Shown here: positions 51,298 to 59,727 of the stretch, piece by piece
Numbering within the stretch: position 1 is the stretch's first letter
Layout of the letters: each line of letters begins with the position of its first letter
Source: Sphingomonas sp. PAMC26645
Lineage (GTDB): Bacteria; Pseudomonadota; Alphaproteobacteria; Sphingomonadales; Sphingomonadaceae
Length of the DNA: 64,000 nt
Reading direction: 5' to 3'
Assembly (NCBI RefSeq): GCF_004795835.1
Contig: NZ_CP039249.1
Span: 1,670,501-1,734,500 of the forward strand
Made by a program: the position numbers and the translations under genes
Notes under the pieces: generated by a model
What the model saw: the letters and a program-made list of their open reading frames with translations, nothing else
What the model was told of the DNA's origin: nothing
Database searches by the model: none

Positions 51298-52080
51298 TTA
51301 TTCAAGCGTCGGATGTCCGGCCACCATGTTCGCCAGTCGCTCTACCGCGTCGCGGTTCGTGGCTGCGCGCGCCGGCGAGGCGAAGCCGAAGCGTAGTTCG
51401 GCGGGATCGGCGGCGGTCGTCATGGGCGCGCGACACGAGGCGTGGACTTCGCGGACACCGGTTGCGAGGATCGTGGGCAAGGTCTCCGGCGAGACCCCGC
51501 TTCCCGCTAGCACAATGATCCGTCCTGCGGCTTGCTGGTGCAGTGCCGCCAGCATCGCGACGCCGTCGATCGCCTTGGGGGCGCCGCCCGAGGTCAGGAT
51601 TCGGTCGAAGCCAAGCGTGACGGCGGACTCGAGCGCTTCGGGCATGTCGCGGCACAGATCGAAGGCGCGGTGCAGCGTCAGCGAGAGTGGGCGTCCGCGA
51701 GCATCGCCCAACGACTTGGCGTGTGCGACCCAAGCGGCGAGGGCGGGCACGTCGAGCCGGTGGTCGGCGTCGAGCGCGCCGATGACGATTCCCGCCAATC
51801 CGGCTTCGGCTGCCGTGCGAATGTCGTCGGCGATCAGCGCCTGCTCACGCGGCGTATAGACGAAGCCGCCTTCGCGTGGCCGGGCCAGGAGGTGGACGGG
51901 TACGCCGGAGGCCTGCGACGACGCCGCCGCTGCCCGAATCAGCGACGCAGGCGGCGTCAGTCCGCCGACGCCGAGCGCCGCGCACAGTTCGATGCGATCC
52001 GCCCCGCCAGCGATGGCCGCGTCGATACCGTGCAGATCCTCGACGCAGACTTCGAGCATCGGTCGCGTACGACGTACCAT
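51298..52080 (-). CDS. cutC: CutC family protein
   Basis: The 260-residue product is a TIM-barrel CutC: MLEVCVEDLHGIDAAIAGGA, RIELCAALGVGGLTPPASLI, REGGFVYTPREQALIADDI, VIGALDADHRLDVPALAAWV, LTLHRAFDLCRDMPEALESA and ILTSGGAPKAIDGVAML. CutC is annotated for copper homeostasis, but direct copper binding has been disputed. Here it is 14 bp downstream of a glycosylasparaginase gene in a GlcNAc/glycan locus, which hints at a carbohydrate-related role. ATG 52080 was chosen because GGAAG precedes it by five bases; GTG 52098, overlapping the upstream stop, is an alternative. The C-terminal part (HPTLE) ends beside the nag promoter. Confidence 0.88.
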   Translation of the reverse strand: MVRRTRPMLEVCVEDLHGIDAAIAGGADRIELCAALGVGGLTPPASLIRAAAASSQASGVPVHLLARPREGGFVYTPREQALIADDIRTAAEAGLAGIVIGALDADHRLDVPALAAWVAHAKSLGDARGRPLSLTLHRAFDLCRDMPEALESAVTLGFDRILTSGGAPKAIDGVAMLAALHQQAAGRIIVLAGSGVSPETLPTILATGVREVHASCRAPMTTAADPAELRFGFASPARAATNRDAVERLANMVAGHPTLE

Positions 52081-52094
52081 GTCTTCCGGTACGC

Positions 52095-53117
52095 TCACGC
52101 CTGGAACAGCGACCGCGCCTTCAGCACCGTCGTCTTGCCGCGCGCGTCGGTGACCGCATAGGTAAAGCCCGGCAACAGGCAGAACGCGCCGACATTGCCC
52201 TTCGTGTCGAGCGCGAGGAAGCCGACCTGGATGCCGCGGATCGCATCGCCGCGCAGCTTGGCGATATGCCGGACGACCTCTTCGCATGCCTGTTGCGGCG
52301 TCGACCCGCCACGCATCGACGCGACGACGCGGGCCGAGCCTGCGACGCGAGTCACTTCTTCGCCAAGCCCGGTCGAAGTGGCACCACCGACGCCTGCCTC
52401 GACGTACAGCCCCGACCCGACCTGCGGCGAATCGCCGACCCGGCCGCGCATCTTGAACGCCATGCCGGAGGTCGTGCAGGCGCCCGCCATTCGCCCGTCG
52501 GCCGTCCGCGCGAGCAGGCCGATCGTGTCATGGTCGAGCGCGCCGCCGGGCGTGCGGGTGATGCGGTTCTCGCTATTGGCTTCGGGCTGATATTTTGCGG
52601 TCTTGAGCCAGTCGCGCCATGCCTTTTCCGATTCCGGGGTGAGCAGCGACTGTTGCGGAAACCCCTGGTCGCGCGCGAACCGTGTCGCGCCCTCGCCGAC
52701 GAGGAAGGTATGCGGCGTCCGCTCCATGACGCGGCGCGCGACGGAGATCGCATGCACCGTGTTCTCCAGCGCGGCGACGGCCCCGACGCCGCCGACATCG
52801 TCCATGATGACCGCGTCCAGAGTGACGTGGCCGTCGCGATCGGGATAGCCGGAATAGCCGACGCTATGATTGGTCGGGTCGGCTTCGGGTACCATCGCGC
52901 CGGCCTCGACCGCGTCGATCAGGGAGCCGCCCTTTGCGAGTTGCGCAAAGGCCACCGCGTTGGCGGCGGCGCCGAAGTCCCAGGTCGACAGGACCATCGC
53001 GCCGGTCGCCGAAGCGTCAGCCGCGGCACCTGATCGGGCAGCCGCCCGAGTCGCTACGAATGGTATCATGCCCAGGCCGCCCAAGCCGGCGAGCAACGAC
53101 CGTCGCGTGTTCTCCAT
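52095..53117 (-). CDS. N4-(beta-N-acetylglucosaminyl)-L-asparaginase (glycosylasparaginase)
   Basis: Cleaves the amide between GlcNAc and asparagine, the last step of N-glycoprotein breakdown. The 340-residue product starts at ATG 53117 after GGGGGATC and has a Tat-like signal (MENTRRSLLAGLGGLGMIPF, then VATRAAARSG). As an Ntn hydrolase it has the autocleavage site GALDHDTIGLLAR, with Asp197-Thr198 as scissile pair and Thr198 as nucleophile. Downstream motifs are CTTSGMAFKMRGRVGDSPQV and GLYVEAGVGGATSTGLGEEV. It is divergent from the receptor gene and followed by cutC. With no PNGase or ENGase in view, this gene supports a pathway that ends in GlcNAc-Asn. Confidence 0.93.
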   Translation of the reverse strand: MENTRRSLLAGLGGLGMIPFVATRAAARSGAAADASATGAMVLSTWDFGAAANAVAFAQLAKGGSLIDAVEAGAMVPEADPTNHSVGYSGYPDRDGHVTLDAVIMDDVGGVGAVAALENTVHAISVARRVMERTPHTFLVGEGATRFARDQGFPQQSLLTPESEKAWRDWLKTAKYQPEANSENRITRTPGGALDHDTIGLLARTADGRMAGACTTSGMAFKMRGRVGDSPQVGSGLYVEAGVGGATSTGLGEEVTRVAGSARVVASMRGGSTPQQACEEVVRHIAKLRGDAIRGIQVGFLALDTKGNVGAFCLLPGFTYAVTDARGKTTVLKARSLFQA

Positions 53118-53315
53118 CAGATCCCCCTTGCGTTCTTGTGTGCACGCTATCGCAAGGAGATGGCGACCGCCAGTAGTGACGCCGATTTGCAACATTCCAA
53201 CGCAAATGTTCTAGACCGGTATTGCTTCGGCATTGACTGGCGACGTGTTTTGACCAAACCAGTACGGGCAACCGGTATAGCGCTATCACGCAACCGGGCT
53301 TTTTTAGGGGTAGGT
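53118..53315. promoter_or_regulatory. Divergent promoter region of glycosylasparaginase and TonB receptor genes
   Basis: The 198-bp gap carries two ACCGGTAT words (53215-53222 and 53271-53278), CTAGACCGGT at 53211-53220, and GACCAAACCAGT at 53252-53263, whose complement ACTGGTTTGGTC resembles a DasR/NagQ-type half-site pair. They fit control by the local GntR protein. Motif resemblance only. Confidence 0.35.
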
Positions 53316-56300
53316 ATGAACTTCGGCCATTCTGTTTCGCGGATCGCGCTCGTCGGATCTCTCGTGTTTTCCGCTACCACGGCCTTTGCACAGGATGTGC
53401 CCGCGCAGGCCGTGACGCCCGCCCAGGCTGCCGCGAGCACGCCCGCCGAAGCCAAGGTCGAGGCGGATGCCACCACCGCAACCACTGCCGTCGATCGCGA
53501 CGCGCCGAAGGACGACACGATCGTCGTTACGGGATCGCGCATCCAGCGTCCGAACATGACGTCGGCGGCCCCGATCACCTCGGTCACCGCGCAGGACATC
53601 CGCGCACAGGCGGCGGTCAACGTCGAGGACGTGCTGAACCGCCTGCCGCAGATCGCGCCGGACAGCCAGCAGACCTATAACGACTCCGACGGTCGCCAGC
53701 GCATCAAGCTGCGCAGCCTCGGGTTCGAGCGGACGCTGGTCCTGATCGACGGCAAGCGCCTCGGCACGCAGAACGGCCAGGACGTCGGCATCATCCCGCC
53801 GTCGCTGCTCGAGCGGGTCGACGTGCTGACCGGCGGTGCATCGTCGGTCTACGGGTCGGACGCGGTCGCGGGCGTCGTCAACTTCGTCCTGAAGAAGGAT
53901 TTCGAAGGCATCCAGCTCGACGGCAACTATAATTTCTACAACCACAACAACAAGGACACGGTCGTGTCGTCGCTGGCGCGTTCGTCGGGCTTCAGCAGCC
54001 CGCGCGGCCTGACCAACGATGGCGGTCGTGCCGACGTCACGCTGACCGCGGGCAAGAAGCTGTTCGACGGCGCGCTGCGGATCAACGGCTTCGTCAACTA
54101 CAAGCATACCGACGAAGTGTTGTTGTCGGCGCGCTCGAACTCGGGCTGCTACCTGACGCAGACCAGCCTGAACGCGCCGCTGTCGTGCGGCCTGACGCCG
54201 AGCAGCTCGACGAGCGGCCTCATTTCGCCATTGGACGCGAAGGGCAATCAGCTCGGGCCACAGTACGTCAATAATCCGAACGGAACGCGGGCCTTCGTGC
54301 CTTACGGTCAAGGCGTAGGCAATGCGTCGAACTACTTCAGCAACTACGCCTATCAGCGTCCGTCGGAGCGCGTGAACGCAGGCGGCTTCGTCAGCCTGGA
54401 CATCGCACCAGACGCCGAACTGTACGCATCGGGCATCTGGTTCCGCGACAAGTCGTACAACAACTATCCGGCGATCGCGGGCGGGAAGGTTCAGGTCAGC
54501 TGCAACAACCCGTTCCTTTCGGGCGGTCAGGCTGCCGCGCTTTGCGGTACTAATGCAGGCACGGGGACGTCCGTTCCGATCGACCTGCGCTATCGTCTCG
54601 GCGAGGGCAACGACCAGCCCGACGCCTATCTGAACACCGGCGTTCGCCTGACCGGCGGCGTTCGCGGGAAGGTCGGCAGCGCGTGGACCTATGATGTCGG
54701 CGGCGTCTACGCCCGCAACCATCAGGATTACTCACCAAGCTTCGTCAACTCGGCCAACCTGCAGAACTCGATCAACGTCGGTGGCACGCGCGCAGCCCCG
54801 ACCTGCGCCACCACGACGGATGCCGCCTGCGTTCCCTTCGATATCTTCAGCGCCGGCAACACCAACCCTGCGCTGATCGATTATCTCTACAACCAGGGCA
54901 CGTCTGCGACTACCGGCACGCTGTACGACGTACAGGCCAACGTTACCGGCGATCTCGGCAAATACGGCATCACCTCGCCGTTCGCGGAGCAGGGCGTCGC
55001 GATCGCGCTGGGCACGGAATATCGCAAGGATACGCTCAAATCGACTGCCGACAGCGTGTATCGCGCAGGTCTTGGCGGCACCGACAGCTACCTGAAGCAG
55101 GACGTCTGGGAGGCCAATATCGAGGTCCAGGCGCCACTGGTCGAGCACAAGCGCTTCGCCGACCTGTTGCAGGTGAACGGCGGCTACCGCGTGTCGAAGT
55201 ACAGCAGCAATCCGAGCACGTTCAACACGTGGAAGGTCGAGGGCATCTACGCCCCCGTCAGCGATCTGACGTTCCGCGCCTCGTTCAACAAGGCGCAGCG
55301 CGCACCGACTGTCACCGAAATCCGCCAGGCGACCAACGTCGATTTCGCGTCGGGCGGCGCAGGCACGTTCAACGATTTCTGCGCACCGACGGTCGTCCGG
55401 AACGCCGACGGTACTGCCGTCAAAAATGCGAATGGTACGATCCAATACGGTGCACCAACCGCTTCGCGTGATGTCTGTCGGGCAACCGGCCTGTCCGATG
55501 CGCTCTACGGCAGCCAGACTCTGCTGTGCAGCAACGGCACCACCCCGAACGGCTCGGCGGCATGCACGGTACGCTCGGGCGGCTACACAGCCGATCCGGA
55601 AACCGCCTACACGCAGACCTATGGCCTGATCGTGAAGCCACGGTTCGTGCGTGGGCTGGTGTTCTCGGTCGATCGCTACAAGATCAAGATCAACGACTCG
55701 CTCGGGTATAACGACTACAGCTATTACACCGATGGCTGCCAGCGTTCGAACGGCGATGCGTTCTTCTGTCAGGGCATCGTCCGCAATCCGGGTACCGGTA
55801 CCCTGTATTCGACGGCCGGGAGCAACCCATCGACTGGTTTCATTCGCCAGGGCACGACGAACTATTACACGTCGATCGCACGCGGCTATGATTTCCAGGC
55901 ACAGTATACGCTCGACCTCGCCAGCGCCGGCAAGATCGACTGGAACTTCAACGGGTCGCTGACGACGTTCGCGGGCGGCCAGGACTCGCCGGTCCAGCCG
56001 GAGCGCAACTGCGCAGGCTATTACGGCAACGGCTGCGGCCAGCTGATCCCGAAATGGTCGCACGGCCTGCGCGCAACCTACACCACGCTCGACCGCGGCT
56101 TCAGCGCCTCGTTCAACTGGCGCTATGTCGGTTCGCTGACCAACGCGGACAATTCGGGTGATCCCGCGATCGGTGGCACGGACGCCCGCGCGCGGACCAG
56201 CTACTACCGCGTTTCGCCGAAGAGCTATTTCGACCTCGCGCTCAACTTCGCGATCGACAAGCAGTTCTCGCTGCGCCTGATCGCGAACAACCTGCTCGAC

Positions 56301-56420
56301 AAGAGCGCGCCGATCGTTCCGGACTCGTACAACGTCGCCCTCGCGCGCACGAACACGATCCCGCAGCGCTACGACTCGCTGGGCCGCAACCTGGCCGTGG
56401 GTGCGACCGTCCGGTTCTGA
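53316..56420 (+). CDS. TonB-dependent receptor
   Basis: Outer-membrane transporter. The 1034-residue product starts at ATG 53316 and has a signal peptide (MNFGHSVSRIALVGSLVFSA, cleavage at AFAQ). An Ala/Thr-rich stretch precedes the TonB-box/plug start DDTIVVTGSRIQRPNMTSAA. The plug has QAAVNVEDVLNRLPQIAPDS, SLGFERTLVLIDGKRLG and GGASSVYGSDAVAGVVNFVL. The C-terminal barrel ends NLAVGATVRF with terminal Phe. The large size and plug style match the CarO/Oar-like sphingomonad receptors. It is divergent from glycosylasparaginase, so N-glycopeptides or GlcNAc-Asn fragments are the likely ligands; this is inferred from context. A strong terminator follows. Confidence 0.93.
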   Translation: MNFGHSVSRIALVGSLVFSATTAFAQDVPAQAVTPAQAAASTPAEAKVEADATTATTAVDRDAPKDDTIVVTGSRIQRPNMTSAAPITSVTAQDIRAQAAVNVEDVLNRLPQIAPDSQQTYNDSDGRQRIKLRSLGFERTLVLIDGKRLGTQNGQDVGIIPPSLLERVDVLTGGASSVYGSDAVAGVVNFVLKKDFEGIQLDGNYNFYNHNNKDTVVSSLARSSGFSSPRGLTNDGGRADVTLTAGKKLFDGALRINGFVNYKHTDEVLLSARSNSGCYLTQTSLNAPLSCGLTPSSSTSGLISPLDAKGNQLGPQYVNNPNGTRAFVPYGQGVGNASNYFSNYAYQRPSERVNAGGFVSLDIAPDAELYASGIWFRDKSYNNYPAIAGGKVQVSCNNPFLSGGQAAALCGTNAGTGTSVPIDLRYRLGEGNDQPDAYLNTGVRLTGGVRGKVGSAWTYDVGGVYARNHQDYSPSFVNSANLQNSINVGGTRAAPTCATTTDAACVPFDIFSAGNTNPALIDYLYNQGTSATTGTLYDVQANVTGDLGKYGITSPFAEQGVAIALGTEYRKDTLKSTADSVYRAGLGGTDSYLKQDVWEANIEVQAPLVEHKRFADLLQVNGGYRVSKYSSNPSTFNTWKVEGIYAPVSDLTFRASFNKAQRAPTVTEIRQATNVDFASGGAGTFNDFCAPTVVRNADGTAVKNANGTIQYGAPTASRDVCRATGLSDALYGSQTLLCSNGTTPNGSAACTVRSGGYTADPETAYTQTYGLIVKPRFVRGLVFSVDRYKIKINDSLGYNDYSYYTDGCQRSNGDAFFCQGIVRNPGTGTLYSTAGSNPSTGFIRQGTTNYYTSIARGYDFQAQYTLDLASAGKIDWNFNGSLTTFAGGQDSPVQPERNCAGYYGNGCGQLIPKWSHGLRATYTTLDRGFSASFNWRYVGSLTNADNSGDPAIGGTDARARTSYYRVSPKSYFDLALNFAIDKQFSLRLIANNLLDKSAPIVPDSYNVALARTNTIPQRYDSLGRNLAVGATVRF

Positions 56421-56470
56421 TCCAACGCTGGCTCGTGTCGGTCGACGCGAGCCAACGGTGTCGAATGAAG

Positions 56471-56502
56471 ATCCTCCGTGCCCCATGGCGCGGAGGATTT
56501 TT
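56471..56502 (+). terminator. Rho-independent terminator of the TonB receptor gene
   Basis: ATCCTCCGTG (56471-56480) pairs with CGCGGAGGAT (56489-56498), followed by a T-run (56498-56502). It lies 50 bp after the receptor stop and closes the glycan locus. Confidence 0.9.
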
Positions 56503-56569
56503 CATGTCGGGGATGCTGGGGTTCGAACTCGAGCGCTAAGGATCAATGCCATGCAGGTGGCGGCGACAT

Positions 56570-56702
56570 TGTAACTCGGGGCATAAGCTGTGAACTATAT
56601 TGAGCGTCGCCCTCTTACCAAACTGCCTACGCACACATCGACCTGTCAACCGCATCCGGCATAAGCTGTGATTACATAGAAAAATCGGGCCAAAAGCTGT
56701 CA
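56570..56702. repeat. Three short direct repeats, candidate transposon end beside tniQ
   Basis: GCATAAGCTGTGA occurs identically at 56581-56593 and 56659-56671. A diverged copy (CCAAAAGCTGTCA) lies at 56690-56702, inside the 3' end of tniQ. The outermost copy is preceded by TGTAACTCGGG (from 56570). Tn7- and Tn5053-type elements end in 5'-TGT followed by several transposase-binding repeats with the same orientation, so 56570 may be the left tip of an element. No target duplication or partner end was found in the window. Confidence 0.55.
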
Positions 56703-58471
56703 TTTTGGTTGGGGGTGGTGGGCGTCGCGAGGGCGTTGCGCCATCCAGCTTCCTTGATCGTCACTTCAGGCGAGATACGGAAAATTTGATCGCTTTCCTG
56801 TTGTTGCACCCATTCAATGACGTCGCGCACTCGGTAATGCTTCTGGGGCATATCGTATTTCGGGCCGGTCCACATGACGATTCTTCTGTGCCATAGAGCC
56901 TTGTCGACCATCGCGTCGGCCTGCGCGACGCCGAGCCGAAGATACTTGCCCCAAATAGCCTCGATCTCGTCCGAAAGCCTTTTTATGGGTTGGTATTCGT
57001 CTCCCATCAGCCACCCAGCGACGATCGCCACGCGTCGTCGTCGCTGCAGGCTGGAGCGTGATACCCCGAGCGAGGCCAGACCTGAACGGGTGGGGTGCAT
57101 CCTAGTCGCGGTCACGTCGCCACACAAAAGATCGAGCACTAGGTCTTCGGGTCTATACGGCGGACGGACGAGACGTAACGTTTCCGCGATCTCCAACCAG
57201 TCGTCGTGATCGTTTTCAGCCCTTAGCGCCTCGATCCTGCGGACAACGTCAGCAACGTCCGCGCGTCGCACCACCAGGATATCATCTGCCAGCTTATGGA
57301 CAGGCAGGAGGCCCGTTTTCACCCAAGGTCGGATCCGTTGCGAGTTTACCTTGGCGGCGGTGCCTTGAAGCAGCGCCACGGCCTGCCCGGTGGAAATGGC
57401 CTCGTCTGCGGCAATGCTGCTCATCCCACTCGCCTTGGGAGCATGTCTAGCCAGTGTGGCCTGCGCTCCGAGCGTGCGGTTTCGCCGCGTCGTTGATCCC
57501 CCTATCTGAACCATGAAGTTTGAAGTGGGCTGGTCGACGAATCCTATGGGCGTTCCGTCGAGACCCAGCAGCTTCGACATCGCGAGGACGCCAGCGGGCG
57601 TTCCGAATCGGCTGATCAACCGGTCGCCGGGCATGGGCGGACCGTGCCTGTCTGAAATCAGAAACAGCAGCTCGATATACGCTTCCGGCCACCGCTTCAG
57701 CAGTCGATGCGCCCCGATCGTGATGGGCCTCGCGTCGTCAAGTCGGCGGCGCTTCGATATCTGATCGACTTTAGCGATCCTGTCGGGCCTGATCGGAGGC
57801 GCTGCTTCTGAAACGAGGGCTAGGCGGTGTATATTGCCCAGGCGCTCCACGACTGAGATCCTGTCGCTCAGGTCCAGCGACATGAAAGCCTGGGGAAAGG
57901 GCGAAAAGCCATATGCGGCTTGGGCGGGGGTAGGGGCAAACGCCGCCGCCATGTTCGTTTCCTCGATGCTGGCGGGAGTGCGAGGCGCGTCCGCGAGATG
58001 CGTGCCGCATTTCGGGCAGTTCCACACGAAGTTGGTGGCGCCCGTCGAGATCGGGTTCCCGCACGGGCAGCAATCGCTCAGCCGCACGCCGTGCTCGGCG
58101 CAAGCCGTCACGGGTTGCAAGGACCAGCTCTGACGCGAGTAGCCATGTTCCGCCAGGCAGGCCGGACAGATCCTCAGGAACGACCAGTTCAGGTAGGTGG
58201 CGCGAACTCGAGCGCCCGACATGACGACCCACCGATCGTCGCCTTCGCCGTGCAGGTCCCACCTCATCGGCGCCAGCACCGTGTCCGGCAGGCCAGTGAC
58301 CTCGGCGAATCTATTCCAAACCCCGTTGTCGCTGCGCGGGGTGAAGACCTTGCCGGTTCCCATCAAGGTCTGGAGCTGACCGATCGTGATCAACCCGTTT
58401 AGGGTGACGAGCCGCCGGAGATAGCTTCCCAGATGTTCGTCCGGGTATGGATGTGGAGCTTTGCCGAGCAT
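56672..58471 (-). CDS. tniQ: TniQ/TnsD-family transposition targeting protein
   Basis: TniQ proteins help Tn5053/Tn7-type transposons choose targets. The 599-residue product starts MLGKAPHPYPDEHLGSYLRR, the TniQ opening motif, and has a zinc-binding series C102-x2-C105 (CPACLAEHGYSRQSW), C124/H127 (VTACAEHGVRLSDCCPCGNP) and C152-x2-C155 (WNCPKCGTHLAD). The C-terminal half has a helix-turn-helix-like stretch (LASLGVSRSSLQRRRRVAIV). No tniA or tniB lies upstream; the next gene is a tcmP gene. It may be an orphan, or the other genes may be at the far end of an element extending past the window. GC is lower than in the core genes. Confidence 0.85.
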   Translation of the reverse strand: MLGKAPHPYPDEHLGSYLRRLVTLNGLITIGQLQTLMGTGKVFTPRSDNGVWNRFAEVTGLPDTVLAPMRWDLHGEGDDRWVVMSGARVRATYLNWSFLRICPACLAEHGYSRQSWSLQPVTACAEHGVRLSDCCPCGNPISTGATNFVWNCPKCGTHLADAPRTPASIEETNMAAAFAPTPAQAAYGFSPFPQAFMSLDLSDRISVVERLGNIHRLALVSEAAPPIRPDRIAKVDQISKRRRLDDARPITIGAHRLLKRWPEAYIELLFLISDRHGPPMPGDRLISRFGTPAGVLAMSKLLGLDGTPIGFVDQPTSNFMVQIGGSTTRRNRTLGAQATLARHAPKASGMSSIAADEAISTGQAVALLQGTAAKVNSQRIRPWVKTGLLPVHKLADDILVVRRADVADVVRRIEALRAENDHDDWLEIAETLRLVRPPYRPEDLVLDLLCGDVTATRMHPTRSGLASLGVSRSSLQRRRRVAIVAGWLMGDEYQPIKRLSDEIEAIWGKYLRLGVAQADAMVDKALWHRRIVMWTGPKYDMPQKHYRVRDVIEWVQQQESDQIFRISPEVTIKEAGWRNALATPTTPNQNDSFWPDFSM

Positions 58472-58563
58472 ATCGGCAATTTCATTGCAGGGCGCATGCT
58501 AAGGTCGCGTTAGCGAATGTCTTTATCTGTTCGTAGGCTTGAGAACGCGGCGGCGCGCTCGCG

Positions 58564-59727
58564 TCAGCGCGTGACCCGATACCCATCGTCCGGGACCTGT
58601 TTGCGATGTCCCCAGTCAAGAAAGCGTATGTCTCCTCGGTCTTTCAATTCGGCCGCGATGCGCCCGAGCCGCGTCTTTCGGACGCCATACTGGGCTAGAA
58701 TCGGTGGCCATAGAGCACCGTAGGCGATCGACTGCGGACCTATCGGCACCCTGTTCAACAGAGCCTCTCGTGCCAAAGCTTCCTGTTCCGCCATCCATCG
58801 CCCAGCGAACTCGTTTCCGGTCATGGGGCTGCCGAACATGTCGGCGGTGCCGAACAGGTCGTCTCGCTTGGCCGTCTGCAGATCGGCACGCACCTGATCC
58901 TGCGCCTTCAGAGTGGCGTGCTGGCAGTCTCGGAACACTTCGATGCCCTTGGTGCTGCGCGTCGCGTAGATCAGCGAATAGAAGGTTCGGTCCTTGGTCG
59001 GGAAGAGGACCGGGGTCTCCATCACGAAGGGGTATCCGCCTAGGCGTTCGACGACGGAACTGATCGCCGACACGAGCACCCGCTTGCGGGCTTCTGCGAC
59101 TGTCTCGCCGGCCACGACCTCAAGGTCGTCGAGTTTCGCCTTCCAAGCGGTCGCTGGCATTAAGGCCTCAAGGCCGGCTTGGATGGCGGCGTTCGGCATT
59201 GAGGCCGACCAGTTGATCATCGTGAACATGAAGTTGAATACGACTTCGCAGTTCGATCGACTAAGCAGCGGCGCAACCGCGTGCATGTCGATCTTCCACC
59301 CTTTGGGATCCATTAGAACGAAGGAGAACGCGTCGTCGGGTATCGCCGCGAGCAGATCCGGCACGACCTTCACGAAGTCATCGTTGAAGGTTGTGATCGT
59401 AATGTCTGGGTATCGAGGGATGATCTCCTGGAGGCGTTCGTAGGCTTGCGGGTCTTTCTCGACCAGTAGGGCGGTCATCTTCCGGTCGCCACGACCGAGC
59501 CGGGCCCAGGCCTGCTTCGCACGACGAAGAGCTTCGAGAGCGATGCCGAACGAGGTGTCCTCGAAATTCTCGCCCTGATCCTTCCAGGGCCCTGAGAACC
59601 CGTCGACGTAGACTACGTCGCGATGGCTCGCGACCTTGAACACGAGCTTCTCAACGTAGTCCGCGAGGAAGTGGTGCTTGACGTAGGCCTGCTCGCGGCC
59701 GCCGTAGTTCGCGATGTCCGGTCGCAT
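58564..59727 (-). CDS. tcmP: Three-Cys-motif partner protein TcmP (copy 1)
   Basis: The 387-residue product has the TcmP pattern: an N-terminal YGGREQAYVKHHFLADYVEK, the methyltransferase-like motif VVYVDGFSGPWKD (Asp42-Gly43-Phe44), LLVEKDPQAYERLQEII, and LMDPKGWKIDM (Asp140-Pro-Lys-Gly-Trp). It looks like a Rossmann-fold SAM-binding enzyme, and a helix-turn-helix-like tail ends the protein. TcmP is named for co-occurrence with three-Cys-motif proteins and has no assigned biochemistry that I know. Its ATG overlaps the stop of the DUF5131 gene (TGATG), so the two are made as a pair. A second TcmP gene lies on the other side of DUF5131. Confidence 0.88.
   Translation of the reverse strand: MRPDIANYGGREQAYVKHHFLADYVEKLVFKVASHRDVVYVDGFSGPWKDQGENFEDTSFGIALEALRRAKQAWARLGRGDRKMTALLVEKDPQAYERLQEIIPRYPDITITTFNDDFVKVVPDLLAAIPDDAFSFVLMDPKGWKIDMHAVAPLLSRSNCEVVFNFMFTMINWSASMPNAAIQAGLEALMPATAWKAKLDDLEVVAGETVAEARKRVLVSAISSVVERLGGYPFVMETPVLFPTKDRTFYSLIYATRSTKGIEVFRDCQHATLKAQDQVRADLQTAKRDDLFGTADMFGSPMTGNEFAGRWMAEQEALAREALLNRVPIGPQSIAYGALWPPILAQYGVRKTRLGRIAAELKDRGDIRFLDWGHRKQVPDDGYRVTR

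Noticed and set aside
56515-56545. A GGTTCGAACTC stretch suggesting a tRNA T-arm or attachment site
   Set aside because: The flanking bases do not make a T-stem, acceptor or anticodon arm, so no tRNA or tRNA remnant can be supported.
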